NCBI RefSeq assembly: GCF_004346865.1
Contig: NZ_SMGR01000001.1
Coordinates: 434,001-498,000, forward strand
Reading direction: 5' to 3'
Origin: Shimia isoporae
GTDB taxonomy: Bacteria; Pseudomonadota; Alphaproteobacteria; Rhodobacterales; Rhodobacteraceae
DNA length: 64,000 nucleotides
Part shown: piece by piece, positions 15,854 to 25,854 of the stretch
How the letters are laid out: every line of letters begins with the position of its first letter
Position numbering within the stretch: position 1 is the first letter of the stretch
Notes under the pieces: generated by a model
Told to the model about the DNA's origin: nothing
Database searches by the model: none
Seen by the model: only the letters and a program-made list of their open reading frames with translations
Program-made: the position numbers and the translations under genes

Positions 15854-16423
15854 TCAGGAGGGCTGCACGCGTGTTGCCTCAAGAGCGGCCAGATGATGAT
15901 CCACCAAAGATGTTTCTTCATCGGAAAGCCTTTGGTGGCGCGGATAGATAGGCGCGGCGCGATCATCAAGAACTTCTGCGGACCAACCGTCAGTCGTTGC
16001 AAAGAAGTCCGCAACACCTTGTCGCCCGAAGACGCGAAGGTACCCCTGAACGACCACGTCCAGATAGCTGAGCAAGATGCGAGGCGGAGTTTCGGCGCGA
16101 ACGCGTCTTTCATTTGAAACAGAATACACGGCAATGCGTATGGGGTCGGATTTGGCGTGTGTCACGTCGGCGCTGGCGTCCATACGATCGTAAGCAAATT
16201 CCCGTTGATCCAGAGCAGCCCAGTCATTGCCTGGAACATGCGCGATCAGGCCGTCAATGACGGAGTTCAGTTCCGGCTCTGCGCTGAGAAAGGCAAACGG
16301 CCGCAAATCGGTGGCGACCCACGCCCGTTTCCAGCCCAAAAGCTGCGCCGGTTGCGCGTCGGCGTAGTCATGCGTGCGGGTGTTCACAAGGCTGCCATAG
16401 CCAAAGAAATAGGGCGTGCTCAT
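15854..16423 (-). CDS. Gamma-glutamylcyclotransferase-like protein
   Basis: 189 residues from ATG 16423 (MSTPYFFGYGSLVNTRTH); an ATG ten codons upstream is less typical. The FGYGSLVN motif is the oxyanion/substrate-binding loop of the GGCT-like fold, and IDGLIAHVPGNDWAALDQREFAYDR contains the acidic residue (Glu in QREFAY) that acts in catalysis. Related proteins cleave gamma-glutamyl peptides (glutathione-specific ChaC or AIG2-like). Which substrate applies here is open. Its 5' end is close to the divergent Rrf2 regulator. Confidence 0.8.
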   Translation of the reverse strand: MSTPYFFGYGSLVNTRTHDYADAQPAQLLGWKRAWVATDLRPFAFLSAEPELNSVIDGLIAHVPGNDWAALDQREFAYDRMDASADVTHAKSDPIRIAVYSVSNERRVRAETPPRILLSYLDVVVQGYLRVFGRQGVADFFATTDGWSAEVLDDRAAPIYPRHQRLSDEETSLVDHHLAALEATRVQPS

Positions 16424-16516
16424 GGGCGCATGTCGCGCAAGCCGTTGATCCATGTCAATGAGTTATCCGCAATTTGGCGGCAAAACAGTTGCGAATTAGC
16501 CGGAGGGGCAACTGTC

Positions 16517-16963
16517 GTGCGCATCACAAAACGGACCAATATCGCGATCAGGGTGCTGATGTTCTGTGCCGTGAATACGGGCCGATTGGTGACAAAGCAC
16601 GAGATTGCCCAACGCTGCAACGCGTCGGAAAACCATTTGGCACAGGTTATCAATCAGCTGGCCCAGATGGGGGTAATTCACACCCAGCGCGGGCGGAACG
16701 GTGGTTTGGCTTTGGCGCGCGAACCGGCTGAAATCGAGATCGGAGACATATTCCGTGCTATGGAAGCACCGGTGCCGCTTGCAGAGTGTTTTGCCGACGT
16801 GGACAACTCTTGTCCGCTGGTTGAAGTCTGCCGTCTGAAGTTGGCCCTTCAGGAGGCGCTGGAAGTGTTTTATGCGCGGCTCGATCGTGTGACGCTGGAT
16901 GGGCTTGTGTGTGGCAACGACGCCCTGTCGGCACTGCTGGCGCCAAAATGCCGGTCGGCATAA
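16517..16963 (+). CDS. Rrf2-family Fe-S regulator (NsrR-like)
   Basis: 148 residues starting at GTG 16517 (MRITKRTNIAIRVLMFCA), with CCGGAGGGG upstream. The winged HTH is TKHEIAQRCNASENHLAQVI and the wing TQRGRNGGLALAREP. Three Cys at residues 91, 99 and 105 (C-x7-C-x5-C) are in the place where NsrR, RirA and IscR bind an iron-sulfur cluster. The sequence is closest in style to NsrR, a nitric-oxide-sensing repressor, but the spacing between the first two Cys is longer than in E. coli. Targets cannot be named; no nitric oxide genes are nearby. Confidence 0.85.
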   Translation: MRITKRTNIAIRVLMFCAVNTGRLVTKHEIAQRCNASENHLAQVINQLAQMGVIHTQRGRNGGLALAREPAEIEIGDIFRAMEAPVPLAECFADVDNSCPLVEVCRLKLALQEALEVFYARLDRVTLDGLVCGNDALSALLAPKCRSA

Positions 16964-17034
16964 CCATCCGTGAAGGCGCGATAATTTCAGCTTGTCAGGA
17001 GCGCAGGGGAACACTAGGTTCTTGCGCATAGGTG

Positions 17035-17190
17035 AATCGGGAGAACCGGAGCAATCCGGTGCCGAAGGAGCAACCGCCCCGGAAACTCTCAGGCCTCAGG
17101 GACCGATTTACCACTGAAACACACTCTGGAGAGAGGCGTCAAAAATGGGCGTCCGCCGAAGGGATAACGATCTCAGGCTGAAGGACAGAG
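17035..17190 (+). ncRNA. Tandem glycine riboswitch
   Basis: Two glycine aptamers in a row before gcvT. Aptamer I spans about 17035-17108, closed by AATCGG/CCGATT, with GCCGAAGG at 17061-17068 and CTCAGG at 17088-17093. Aptamer II spans about 17124-17190, closed by CTCTG/CAGAG, with GCCGAAGG at 17155-17162 and CTCAGG at 17172-17177. These are the conserved family cores. Known tandem glycine riboswitches turn gcv expression on when glycine binds. The 103 bases between aptamer II and gcvT hold the expression platform; I did not identify a clean terminator, so control may be at translation. Confidence 0.95.
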
Positions 17191-17293
17191 GGGGCATCGC
17201 GCGCATGGGGAGGAGCCTCGTGCGGACTGAGGATGCCGGATGTGTTCTGTGGGCCACCATGGAAGCCACCGGAAAGCTAGGGAGGCGCTGTCC

Positions 17294-18418
17294 ATGGGTG
17301 AGCTGAACCGCACACCACTTTACGATTTGCACGTCGCGCTGGGCGCGAAGATGGTGCCGTTTGCAGGCTACGAAATGCCGGTGCAATACGCGCTGGGCGT
17401 GATGAAAGAGCATCTGCATTGCCGAGCGCAGGCGGGCTTGTTCGATGTGAGCCATATGGGGCAGGTTGTCCTGCGTGGCGAAAGTTACGAGGCCGTGGCG
17501 CGGGCGTTTGAAACACTTGTGCCGATGGATGTTCTTGGGCTCGGCGAAGGTCGCCAGCGTTATGGGCTTTTCACGAATGATGGCGGTGGCATCGAGGATG
17601 ACCTGATGTTTGCCAATCGGGGCGATCATCTGTTTGTGGTCGTCAATGCCGCCTGCAAGGAGGCAGATATTGCCCGCATGAAGGCCGCGCTTGAGCCTGA
17701 GGTGTCCGTTGAGGAAATCACGGACCGTGCGCTGATTGCCTTGCAGGGCCCAGCGGCGGAGGCAGCGTTGGCAGGGCTCAATCCAGCGGTTGCAGGAATG
17801 AGCTTTATGGATGTCGTCACCGTCGAGTTGGCCGGTGCGGAGTGCTGGGTCAGCCGATCCGGGTACACCGGCGAAGACGGCTACGAGATTTCCGTTCCGG
17901 AAGCACAGGCGGAAGCATTGGCCAAGGCTTTGCTGGAAATGGATGCGGTTGAGCCAATCGGCCTTGGGGCGCGGGACAGTTTGCGACTTGAAGCAGGGCT
18001 GTGTCTTTATGGCAATGACATTGATACGAGCACGTCGCCCGTCATGGCTGGTTTGACATGGGCCATCCAGAAGGTGCGTCGCGCAGGTGGAGATCGCGCA
18101 GGCGGCTTCCCGGGTGTGGACCGGATTTTTGGCGACCTTGCGGAAGGCGTGGCCCGCAAGCGCGTGGGCCTAGTGCCACAGGGTCGCGCCCCGATGCGGG
18201 CGGGGACGCCCATCTTCGCGGAAGCTGAAGGTGGCGACCCGATTGGCGAAGTGACCTCTGGTGGATTTGGCCCGACATACGAAGGGCCGGTCGCAATGGG
18301 ATACGTCGGCGCGGCGCAAGCCGCAGTCGGCACGGAACTTTTTGGCGAGGTGCGGGGCAAACGCATGCCCGTGACAGTGGCGAAGATGCCGCTGGTACCA
18401 GCCAATTTCAAACGTTGA
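17294..18418 (+). CDS. gcvT: Glycine cleavage system T protein (aminomethyltransferase)
   Basis: 374 residues. Transfers the methylene group of the H-protein intermediate to tetrahydrofolate and releases ammonia. Family segments: RTPLYDLHVALGAKMVPFAGY at the start, FDVSHMGQ, RSGYTGEDGYEI and LEAGLCLYGNDID (with the folate-contacting acidic residue), and GEVTSGGFGPTYEGPVAMGYV in the C-terminal barrel. ATG 17294 has GGGAGG eight bases before; the longer upstream frame would read through the riboswitch platform. First gene of gcvT-gcvH-gcvP, 18 bases before gcvH. Confidence 0.96.
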   Translation: MGELNRTPLYDLHVALGAKMVPFAGYEMPVQYALGVMKEHLHCRAQAGLFDVSHMGQVVLRGESYEAVARAFETLVPMDVLGLGEGRQRYGLFTNDGGGIEDDLMFANRGDHLFVVVNAACKEADIARMKAALEPEVSVEEITDRALIALQGPAAEAALAGLNPAVAGMSFMDVVTVELAGAECWVSRSGYTGEDGYEISVPEAQAEALAKALLEMDAVEPIGLGARDSLRLEAGLCLYGNDIDTSTSPVMAGLTWAIQKVRRAGGDRAGGFPGVDRIFGDLAEGVARKRVGLVPQGRAPMRAGTPIFAEAEGGDPIGEVTSGGFGPTYEGPVAMGYVGAAQAAVGTELFGEVRGKRMPVTVAKMPLVPANFKR

Positions 18419-18436
18419 GCAACAGGAGAGCAAGCA

Positions 18437-18796
18437 ATGAAATATACCGAAGAGCACGAATGGTTGCGTGTCGAAGGTGACCTTGTGGTGGTTGGCATCA
18501 CGGAACACGCCAGCGAACAGTTGGGCGACGTGGTGTTCGTGGAACTACCGGAAGCCGGCACCGAGGTGACCAAGGACGAAGAGGTCTGTGTGATCGAGTC
18601 CGTGAAGGCCGCGTCCGACATTCTGGCGCCGCTGGATGGTGAAATCGTAGAGGTCAACGAACCGCTGGTGGATGAACCGGGCAAGGTCAATGAGGACCCG
18701 CTGGAAGGCGCATGGTTCTTCAAGATGAAGGCGTCTGATCTGAGCCAGATGGACGACTACATGGATGAGAACGAATACAAGGATTTCATTGGGTAA
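18437..18796 (+). CDS. gcvH: Glycine cleavage system H protein
   Basis: 119 residues, the usual size. The lipoylation site is Lys57 in CVIESVKAASDILAP, held at the tip of the hybrid-motif hairpin. It shuttles the aminomethyl intermediate between the P, T and L proteins. CAGGAGAG precedes ATG 18437. The next gene, gcvP, begins 217 bases later, which is a wide gap for this operon. Confidence 0.97.
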   Translation: MKYTEEHEWLRVEGDLVVVGITEHASEQLGDVVFVELPEAGTEVTKDEEVCVIESVKAASDILAPLDGEIVEVNEPLVDEPGKVNEDPLEGAWFFKMKASDLSQMDDYMDENEYKDFIG

Positions 18797-19013
18797 ACGC
18801 CGGTTCCGGCGCGACCGGGCCCGTGCCCGACCAATGAATCCTGATTGATTTCGAGATGGGTGCGGGACGGTTGAAATGCCTGCCTGTGCCCGCCCTCCCA
18901 ACTGGAGGGTGCTTACGCCCCCTCCAAGGCTCGGGCGCAGTTATCTGCATCCAAACGAGCCTCAAACCGACATTTTCTGTGCCTGTTGCCGCAGACCGCT
19001 GAGGAGACCTTCT
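18797..19013 (+). other. 217-base spacer between gcvH and gcvP
   Basis: No gene was recognised. It contains CCCTCC-CAACT-GGAGGG around 18893-18909, a short hairpin without a T-run, and several other GC-rich short dyads near 18797-18830. The ribosome binding site GAGGAG for gcvP lies at 19001-19006. It could set gcvP dosage or stability, or hold an internal promoter; the sequence does not decide. Confidence 0.4.
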
Positions 19014-21863
19014 ATGCCCTTCACGCCTACTGACTACCTGCCATATGACTTTGCCAATCGCCGTCACATCGGCCCGTCGCCGGACGAAATGGCGGAGATG
19101 CTCGACGCGCTTGGCGTGGACAGCCTTGATGCGCTGATCGATGACACTGTTCCGGATAGCATCCGGCAGAAAGAGTCGCTGGATTTCGGCCGCCCGTTTT
19201 CTGAACGTGAATTGATGCGCCACATGCGTGAAACCGCTGCGAAAAACAAAGTGCTGACCAGCCTGATTGGCCAAGGGTACTATGGAACCGTTACGCCCCC
19301 GGCCATCCAGCGCAACATTCTGGAAAATCCGGCGTGGTATACGGCCTATACGCCTTATCAACCGGAAATCTCGCAAGGCCGCCTTGAGGCGTTGTTGAAT
19401 TTCCAGACCATGGTGAGCGACCTGACTGGTCTTGAGATCGCCAATGCCTCTCTGCTGGATGAGGCCACGGCCTGCGCAGAAGCGATGACGATGGCGCAGC
19501 GTGTCAGTAAATCCAAAGCCAAGGCGTTCTTCGTGGACGAAAATTGCCACCCGCAGAACATTGCAGTGATGCAGACCCGTGCCGCCCCGCTGGACATTGA
19601 GGTCATTGTCGGAAATCCGGACGACCTTGAAGCGGACAAGGTGTTTGGAGCGGTGTTCCAGTATCCCGGCACTTACGGTGATGTGCGTGATTTCACCAAG
19701 GAAATCGCCGCCCTTCACGAAACCAAGGCTATTGGTGTCGTAGCTGCCGATATTCTGGCACTGACCCTTCTGAAAGAACCTGGCGCGATGGGGGCCGACA
19801 TTGCGGTCGGCAGCACGCAACGGTTCGGTGTCCCTGTGGGTTATGGCGGTCCGCACGCGGCCTATATGGCCACCAAGGATTCCTATAAGCGCGCGATGCC
19901 GGGCCGGATCATCGGGGTGTCTATCGACAGCCATGGTGACCGTGCCTATCGCCTGTCCCTGCAAACTCGCGAGCAGCACATTCGCCGAGAGAAAGCCAAC
20001 TCAAACGTTTGCACGGCGCAGGCTCTGCTGGCGGTCATGGCGTCGATGTACGGGGTTTTCCACGGTCCCAAAGGCCTCAAAGCGATTGCGCAGCGCATTC
20101 ACCGCAAGACGGTCCGTCTGGCCAAAGGCCTGCAAGACGCGGGTTTTACCGTGGAACCGGAGGTGTATTTCGACACGATCACCGTGGACGTGGGGCTGTT
20201 GCAGCGTGGCGTTTTGCAGGCCGCGGTTCAGGAGGGGATCAACCTGCGCCGCGTGGGCAAAACCAAGGTTGGGATATCATTGGACGAAGCCAGCCGGCCA
20301 CAAACCGTGGAAGCTGTTTGGCGGGCCTTTGGAATTGATCGCAAGGACGACGAATTCGAACCCGAGTACAATATTCCGGACGCGATTGGGCGTGAGAGCA
20401 GCTATCTGGATCACCCGATTTTCCACATGAACCGCGCGGAAACAGAGATGATGCGCTATATGCGTCGTCTGGCGGATCGTGATCTGGCACTCGATCGCGC
20501 CATGATTCCACTTGGATCTTGCACGATGAAGCTCAATGCGGCGGTCGAGATGATGCCCGTGAGCTGGCGTGAATTCTCGCTGATGCACCCGTTTGCGCCG
20601 AAAGATCAGGCGCAAGGGTATGAGGAACTCATCACGGACCTGAACGACAAGCTGTGCCAGATCACCGGTTATGACGCGATTTCCATGCAGCCCAATTCCG
20701 GCGCACAGGGCGAGTATGCAGGGCTATTGACCATCGCTGCGTACCACCGCGGTCGCGGGGAAGGGCACCGCAACATCTGTCTGATCCCGATGAGCGCTCA
20801 TGGCACGAATCCGGCATCGGCACAGATGGTGGGATGGAAAGTGGTTCCGGTGAAATCGGCAGAAAATGGCGATATCGATCTGGAAGACTTCCGCGCCAAG
20901 GCGGAAAAGCACAGCGAGAACCTTGCGGGTTGTATGATCACCTATCCGTCCACCCACGGGGTATTCGAAGACACTGTGCACGACGTCTGTGCGATCACCC
21001 ATGAACATGGTGGACAGGTTTATATCGACGGGGCGAACCTCAATGCGATGGTCGGTCTGGCGCGTCCGGGCGATGTCGGGGGCGATGTCAGCCACCTGAA
21101 TCTGCACAAGACCTTTTGTATTCCGCATGGCGGCGGCGGTCCCGGCATGGGTCCGATCGGCGTGAAGGCACACCTTGTTCCGCATCTTCCGGGCCATCCG
21201 GAAACTGGCGGGCAAGAAGGGCCGGTATCAGCCGCGCCGTTTGGTTCTCCAAGCCTGTTGCCGATCAGCTGGGCCTATGTGCTTTTGATGGGCGGAGAGG
21301 GTCTGACGCAAGCGACGCGGGTTGCGATCCTGAACGCCAACTACATCGCGAAGCGCCTCGAAGGCGCGTTTGACGTGCTGTACAAAGGTCCGTCCGGACG
21401 GGTGGCGCACGAGTGCATCATCGATACGCGCCCCTTTGCTGAAAGCGCGGGTATCACGGTAGACGATATTGCCAAGCGCCTCATGGACTGTGGGTTCCAC
21501 GCACCGACGATGAGCTGGCCGGTTGCGGGCACACTCATGATCGAGCCGACGGAAAGTGAAACCAAGGCGGAGCTGGACCGGTTCTGCGAGGCGATGCTGG
21601 CGATCCGCGAAGAAATCCGTGCGGTGGAAGAAGGCGAAATAGATGCGGAAAACAACCCGCTGAAGAACGCGCCCCATACCATGCAGGATTTGGTCAAGGA
21701 TTGGGACCGGCCTTATTCCCGCGAGCAAGGATGCTTCCCTCCGGGTTCGTTCAAAGTCGACAAGTATTGGCCGCCAGTGGGACGCGTCGATAACGCCTAT
21801 GGCGACCGCAATCTTGTTTGCATCTGCCCGCCGATGGAGGACTATGCCGAAGCGGCAGAGTGA
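19014..21863 (+). CDS. gcvP: Glycine dehydrogenase (decarboxylating), P protein
   Basis: 949 residues, the fused homodimeric form with both halves in one chain. Decarboxylates glycine with PLP and passes the aminomethyl group to H protein. The opening [18 protein letters not shown] is typical. In the C-terminal half [18 protein letters not shown] carries the PLP Lys at residue 699 and the glycine-rich loop; [13 protein letters not shown] and [12 protein letters not shown] are other conserved segments. ATG 19014 follows GAGGAG and fits the family start. A terminator follows at 21887. Confidence 0.97.
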   Translation: MPFTPTDYLPYDFANRRHIGPSPDEMAEMLDALGVDSLDALIDDTVPDSIRQKESLDFGRPFSERELMRHMRETAAKNKVLTSLIGQGYYGTVTPPAIQRNILENPAWYTAYTPYQPEISQGRLEALLNFQTMVSDLTGLEIANASLLDEATACAEAMTMAQRVSKSKAKAFFVDENCHPQNIAVMQTRAAPLDIEVIVGNPDDLEADKVFGAVFQYPGTYGDVRDFTKEIAALHETKAIGVVAADILALTLLKEPGAMGADIAVGSTQRFGVPVGYGGPHAAYMATKDSYKRAMPGRIIGVSIDSHGDRAYRLSLQTREQHIRREKANSNVCTAQALLAVMASMYGVFHGPKGLKAIAQRIHRKTVRLAKGLQDAGFTVEPEVYFDTITVDVGLLQRGVLQAAVQEGINLRRVGKTKVGISLDEASRPQTVEAVWRAFGIDRKDDEFEPEYNIPDAIGRESSYLDHPIFHMNRAETEMMRYMRRLADRDLALDRAMIPLGSCTMKLNAAVEMMPVSWREFSLMHPFAPKDQAQGYEELITDLNDKLCQITGYDAISMQPNSGAQGEYAGLLTIAAYHRGRGEGHRNICLIPMSAHGTNPASAQMVGWKVVPVKSAENGDIDLEDFRAKAEKHSENLAGCMITYPSTHGVFEDTVHDVCAITHEHGGQVYIDGANLNAMVGLARPGDVGGDVSHLNLHKTFCIPHGGGGPGMGPIGVKAHLVPHLPGHPETGGQEGPVSAAPFGSPSLLPISWAYVLLMGGEGLTQATRVAILNANYIAKRLEGAFDVLYKGPSGRVAHECIIDTRPFAESAGITVDDIAKRLMDCGFHAPTMSWPVAGTLMIEPTESETKAELDRFCEAMLAIREEIRAVEEGEIDAENNPLKNAPHTMQDLVKDWDRPYSREQGCFPPGSFKVDKYWPPVGRVDNAYGDRNLVCICPPMEDYAEAAE

Positions 21864-21886
21864 TCGCAGCTCACATAACCGATCAG

Positions 21887-21914
21887 GAAAAGCCGGGCCC
21901 AGTGCCCGGCTTTT
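21887..21914. terminator. Terminator between gcvP and the ABC permease
   Basis: Hairpin AAAAGCCGGGC / GCCCGGCTTTT with a short loop, arms at about 21888-21898 and 21904-21914, reading as a terminator on both strands between convergent operons. Confidence 0.88.
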
Positions 21915-21916
21915 CT

Positions 21917-24442
21917 TTAGTCCCGCGCCCGGAGAATACGGGCGGGGCGGGTGGCCAGTGACGGGAGCGAAAAGATCAGTCCCGCAATCAGGTTTGCCGC
22001 CAGACCGGTCGTGACCACCAGAAGCGCGTTTGGCCAGATCACCTCGAATTCGCTTTCCATCACGAAGGTCATCACTGCCCAGCCGCCAGCGACGCCAACC
22101 GCAAGCGCAACAACACCTGCCGCCGCTCCGAGCAGGGCGGCGCGAAGGGCGAAGCTGCGCAGGATTTGCGCCCGCGTAGCGCCGAGGGTTTTCAGAACCG
22201 CCGCTTCATAGGTGCGTCCCTGTTGTCCTGCCGCGGCAGCGCCGATGATCACCAAAAGGCCGGTCAGAAGGATCGCGGCCGCGCCATAGGTGGTGGCGTT
22301 CGCAAGTTGGGCTACCAAATCGGAAACGCGTCCGACCGCTTCACGGATGTGGATCGCGGTTATGTTAGGGAAGGCTGCTGACAGTTCGCGCAGAATTCCG
22401 GCTTCGGATTGGGCAGATGAATAGACGGTTGCGATGAAGCTGTGCGGTGCTCCGGCGAGTGCGGAGGGGTTCATGGCGATGATGAAGCCCATACCTGCAG
22501 TGGAAAAGTCGACTTCACGAAAGCTGGTCACTGTGGCGGTGATGTCCCGTCCCAGAACGTTGACCGTCATTGTGTCTCCCAGAGACACGCCCATTTCTTC
22601 GGCTTCTTCGTCAGCAAAGCTGATCTGTGGTTCACCGGAGTAGTCTGCGGGCCACCACGTGCCTGCCGTGAGTTTGGTGTTCTCCGGGATTTCGGCAGAG
22701 TAGGTCACGCCGCGATCGCCCTCGATCACCCAGTGGTCGCCTGCAACATCGCGCGCCGGTTGACCGTTAATGCGGGTGATTACACCGCGTAACATCGGGG
22801 CGCTTTCCACTTTGGAGACTTCGCTGTTGGCCGAGAGGCGGGCGGAGAAGTCAGGCATCTGATCGCGTTGAATATCGACAAAGAAGAAGGACGGCGCCAC
22901 GTCCGGCAGGTCCCGTGCGATGGCGTTGCGAAGATTGCCGTCAACCTGTCCGACCGTGGCAAGGACCGACAGACCGAGGCCAAGGGACAGGACAACGGGC
23001 GTTGCGGCTTCCCGCGCACGCCCGATTGCGGCCAGCGCCCAAGCCAGTGCCGGTTGGGTCCGCAGACGCGGGGCAAGGCTGCGGACAAGGCCGCGAAGAC
23101 CCAAGGCTGCAAGGCTCAGGAATACCATGGCGGCGACCACGCCCGCAGCGAACCACAGTGTAAGACGTGTTGAGCCCGACAACAGTGAGGCAGCAAACAG
23201 CAAAGCGACAAAGAGTGTGGCAACGGCGATCAGGTAACGGGGGGCGGGCAGGGGCGCACGGGCTTCCATCGCGTCTCGAAACAGGGACGTGGGCCGGACA
23301 TCTTCAAGGCGGGCGAGGGGCCACAGTGTAAAGATTGCCGCGGTGAGCGCGCCATAAAGTGCCGCCTCCAGAAGCGGCAAGGGGTAGACGGTGAAAACCG
23401 CCGGAAACGGGAGTACCGCAAGAATGAGTGGCGCGAGGAGGATCGGGGCGAGAGCGCCGATCAGCAGGCCAATGCCGATGCCCACCAGTGCGACCATGCC
23501 GATTTGCAGGAAGTAGGTCGCGAAGATTGTGTTGCGGGTTGCGCCGAGGCTGCGCAGCGTCGCAATTGTTTCAGTCTTGCGGGCAAGGAAGGCGCGAATG
23601 GCTGTGGAGACACCAACGCCACCCACCGCCAGACCGGCAAGGCCTACGAGGATAAGAAATGCTCCAAAACGGTCTACAAACTGGCTTAGGCCGGGGGCTC
23701 CATTGCGGCTGTCACGCCAGCGCAAGCCGGTACTTTCGAATTTTGCGTTGGCGTCGGAGGAGATCAGGGCGAGGTTCGTGGCGGCAGGCAGCGCCAATCT
23801 GTATCGGCTTTCAAACAGTGTGCCAGGTGCAATCAGGCCCGATTCAGACAGCCCGTCGATGGTGACGATTGTTCGCGGGGCGAGGCCGAAGCCGCCCGAA
23901 CTGTCAGGTTCACGGATTAGGCGCGCGGACAGCACGAATTCCTGTGCGCCCAGTTTGAAGGTGTCGCCAATGGCCAGACCGAGGCGATCCACAAGCAAAC
24001 CCTGCATGACGGCTCCAGGCAGACCGTCCTTTCCCGCAAGAGCATCTGTCAGCGGCATGTCAGGCTCAAGCGCGACGGATCCGATCAAAGGGTAGGCGCT
24101 GTCCACGGCCTTGACCTGTGTGAGAGCACGTTCTGCGTCGTCGGCGCGTGGAACAACGGCCATGGACCTGAAGTCGATGATTTCGGAAGCCTTGTCGGCA
24201 TTTGCGGTCATCCACGCCAATTCAGTGTCGGTGGCGCGGCGGTAAGTGAAACTCATTTCCGCGTCGCCACCAAGCAGGGCTGCACCCTCATTCGCCAGAC
24301 CGGTTTCGATGGCCGCGCGGACAGAGCCGATGGCGGCTATGGTGGCGACGCCGAGAGCGAGGCACGCCAGAAACACGGTAAATCCGCGCAAGCCGCCGCG
24401 GATTTCGCGTCGTGCAAGGCGGGCGGCCGTAGAAAGGCTCAT
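21917..24442 (-). CDS. ABC transporter permease, YbbP/FtsX-like
   Basis: 841 residues. The N-terminal transmembrane helix (LARREIRGGLRGFTVFLACL) is followed by a large periplasmic domain, a three-helix FtsX bundle around residues 255-380, further helices, a second periplasmic domain, and a final three-helix FtsX bundle (about 715-830) ending PARILRARD. This is the architecture of YbbP, partner of YbbA. Such ABC proteins act as mechanotransmission or lipid/lipoprotein extrusion systems in the inner membrane. The start overlaps the ATPase stop codon by four bases. Together with the divergent TesA-like esterase the order matches E. coli tesA-ybbA-ybbP. Confidence 0.9.
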   Translation of the reverse strand: MSLSTAARLARREIRGGLRGFTVFLACLALGVATIAAIGSVRAAIETGLANEGAALLGGDAEMSFTYRRATDTELAWMTANADKASEIIDFRSMAVVPRADDAERALTQVKAVDSAYPLIGSVALEPDMPLTDALAGKDGLPGAVMQGLLVDRLGLAIGDTFKLGAQEFVLSARLIREPDSSGGFGLAPRTIVTIDGLSESGLIAPGTLFESRYRLALPAATNLALISSDANAKFESTGLRWRDSRNGAPGLSQFVDRFGAFLILVGLAGLAVGGVGVSTAIRAFLARKTETIATLRSLGATRNTIFATYFLQIGMVALVGIGIGLLIGALAPILLAPLILAVLPFPAVFTVYPLPLLEAALYGALTAAIFTLWPLARLEDVRPTSLFRDAMEARAPLPAPRYLIAVATLFVALLFAASLLSGSTRLTLWFAAGVVAAMVFLSLAALGLRGLVRSLAPRLRTQPALAWALAAIGRAREAATPVVLSLGLGLSVLATVGQVDGNLRNAIARDLPDVAPSFFFVDIQRDQMPDFSARLSANSEVSKVESAPMLRGVITRINGQPARDVAGDHWVIEGDRGVTYSAEIPENTKLTAGTWWPADYSGEPQISFADEEAEEMGVSLGDTMTVNVLGRDITATVTSFREVDFSTAGMGFIIAMNPSALAGAPHSFIATVYSSAQSEAGILRELSAAFPNITAIHIREAVGRVSDLVAQLANATTYGAAAILLTGLLVIIGAAAAGQQGRTYEAAVLKTLGATRAQILRSFALRAALLGAAAGVVALAVGVAGGWAVMTFVMESEFEVIWPNALLVVTTGLAANLIAGLIFSLPSLATRPARILRARD

Positions 24443-25125
24443 TCTGCGGCCTCGGCTTGCTGCGCGATCAGACCATCGCGCAGGCGCACGATCCGGCCGC
24501 AGCGGTTTGCCAGCTCGTTGGAGTGAGTCACAAGAACGAGCGTTGTTCCGCGTTTGGCATGAAGATCAAACAGCAGATCCATGATGGTTTCGCCGGTGGT
24601 CTGGTCGAGGTTGCCGGTGGGTTCATCCGCGAGGAGGACCTTGGGAGACGGTGCGCAGGCGCGGGCGAGGGCCACCCGCTGTTGTTCGCCTCCGGACATC
24701 TGGCTCGGGTAGTGATCGGCCCGATGTGACAAACCGACGGCATCAAGTTCTGCGCGCGCGCGGTCCATTGCGTCCTTGCGACCCGCAAGTTCAAGCGGTG
24801 TTGCCACGTTTTCCAGAGCGGTCATCGTCGGGATCAGGTGAAAGTTCTGAAACACAACGCCCATGTTTTCGCGCCGGAACTTTGCCAAGGCATCTTCCGA
24901 CATTTGCGAAAGGTTCTGATCCAACGCCATGATCGTACCCGATGTTGCGCGCTCCAAGCCGCCCATGAGCATCAGAAGGCTCGATTTGCCCGATCCGGAC
25001 GGACCGACAAGCGCCAAAGTCTCGCCTTTGTGAACGTCAAGCGTGATCCCGTGCAGGATTTCGACACGGCCGGCATTGCTATCAAGCGCCAAAGTGGCAT
25101 CTTTGAGGGAAAGAACGGATGTCAT
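24439..25125 (-). CDS. ABC transporter ATPase, YbbA-like
   Basis: 228 residues. Walker [17 protein letters not shown], signature [14 protein letters not shown] and Walker [18 protein letters not shown] are all present, the last being typical of the MacB/LolD/YbbA group. It energises the FtsX-type permease encoded next, with which it overlaps by four bases (translational coupling). It starts 15 bases from the divergent esterase, so promoters must overlap the coding regions. Confidence 0.93.
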   Translation of the reverse strand: MTSVLSLKDATLALDSNAGRVEILHGITLDVHKGETLALVGPSGSGKSSLLMLMGGLERATSGTIMALDQNLSQMSEDALAKFRRENMGVVFQNFHLIPTMTALENVATPLELAGRKDAMDRARAELDAVGLSHRADHYPSQMSGGEQQRVALARACAPSPKVLLADEPTGNLDQTTGETIMDLLFDLHAKRGTTLVLVTHSNELANRCGRIVRLRDGLIAQQAEAAE

Positions 25126-25140
25126 TGCGAGGGTCGCCTG

Positions 25141-25812
25141 TTGGAAAATCGTTCATCTCTATATGGGCTTGCTACCGGTTGGGGCAAGGCTTTGGCATTC
25201 AGCGTTTTTGCCGGATTTGGTGCCGGATCGGTTGTGGCCGAGCCAGTGGTTGTTGCCGCGCTAGGAGATAGCCTGACACATGGGTACGGCTTGCCGCAGG
25301 GAGACGGTTTTGTGCCGCAACTATCGGCCTGGCTCAGCGGTGAGGGCGTGGATGTCGTTGTGCAGAATGCGGGCGTGTCGGGTGACACCACCCAGGGCGG
25401 GCTGGCGCGGGTTGGCTGGACGCTTGGGCCGGATGTGGATGCAATGATTGTAGCGCTTGGCGGCAACGATGTTTTGCGGGGTATCGATCCAGGCGTAAGT
25501 ATGGACAACCTCGCCGGAATTCTGGATGCGGCCCAAGCGGCGGATGTGGCGGTGTTACTGGTCGGCATGACGGCTCCGATGAATTACGGGGCGGAGTACA
25601 AGGCTGCGTTCGACAGCATGTACGGGACGCTCTCGGAAGAGTACGGAGTGATGCTTGCTCCAGACTTTTTTGAGGGGTTGCGGGATGTTGCACCGGAGGA
25701 TCTTGGCACGGTGATGCAACCCGACGGCATACATCCAAACAAAGAAGGTGTGGCGCGGATCGTGGCTCTGCTTGGACCCTATGTGGCGGCGCTGGTCGCA
25801 AGCGCGCAGTAG
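25141..25812 (+). CDS. Arylesterase / lysophospholipase (TesA-like SGNH hydrolase)
   Basis: 223 residues if the start is TTG 25141, which has GAGGG eight bases before; no ATG is available nearby, so the start is uncertain. An N-terminal signal peptide ends near GSVVAEP. The SGNH blocks are clear: block I ALGDSLTHGYGLP with the nucleophile Ser, block III ALGGNDVLRGI, and block V DGIHPNKEG with Asp and His. Acts in the periplasm on short or medium chain esters and lysophospholipids. Divergent from ybbA, as in many proteobacteria. Confidence 0.87.
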   Translation: MENRSSLYGLATGWGKALAFSVFAGFGAGSVVAEPVVVAALGDSLTHGYGLPQGDGFVPQLSAWLSGEGVDVVVQNAGVSGDTTQGGLARVGWTLGPDVDAMIVALGGNDVLRGIDPGVSMDNLAGILDAAQAADVAVLLVGMTAPMNYGAEYKAAFDSMYGTLSEEYGVMLAPDFFEGLRDVAPEDLGTVMQPDGIHPNKEGVARIVALLGPYVAALVASAQ

Positions 25813-25854
25813 GCGCGACTAGGCACAAACGGGAAACGGCGGTAGATTTGGCTG

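Noticed and set aside
17108-17629. Minus-strand frame opposite the glycine riboswitch and gcvT
   Set aside because: The riboswitch cores and the GcvT motifs on the plus strand account for this stretch.
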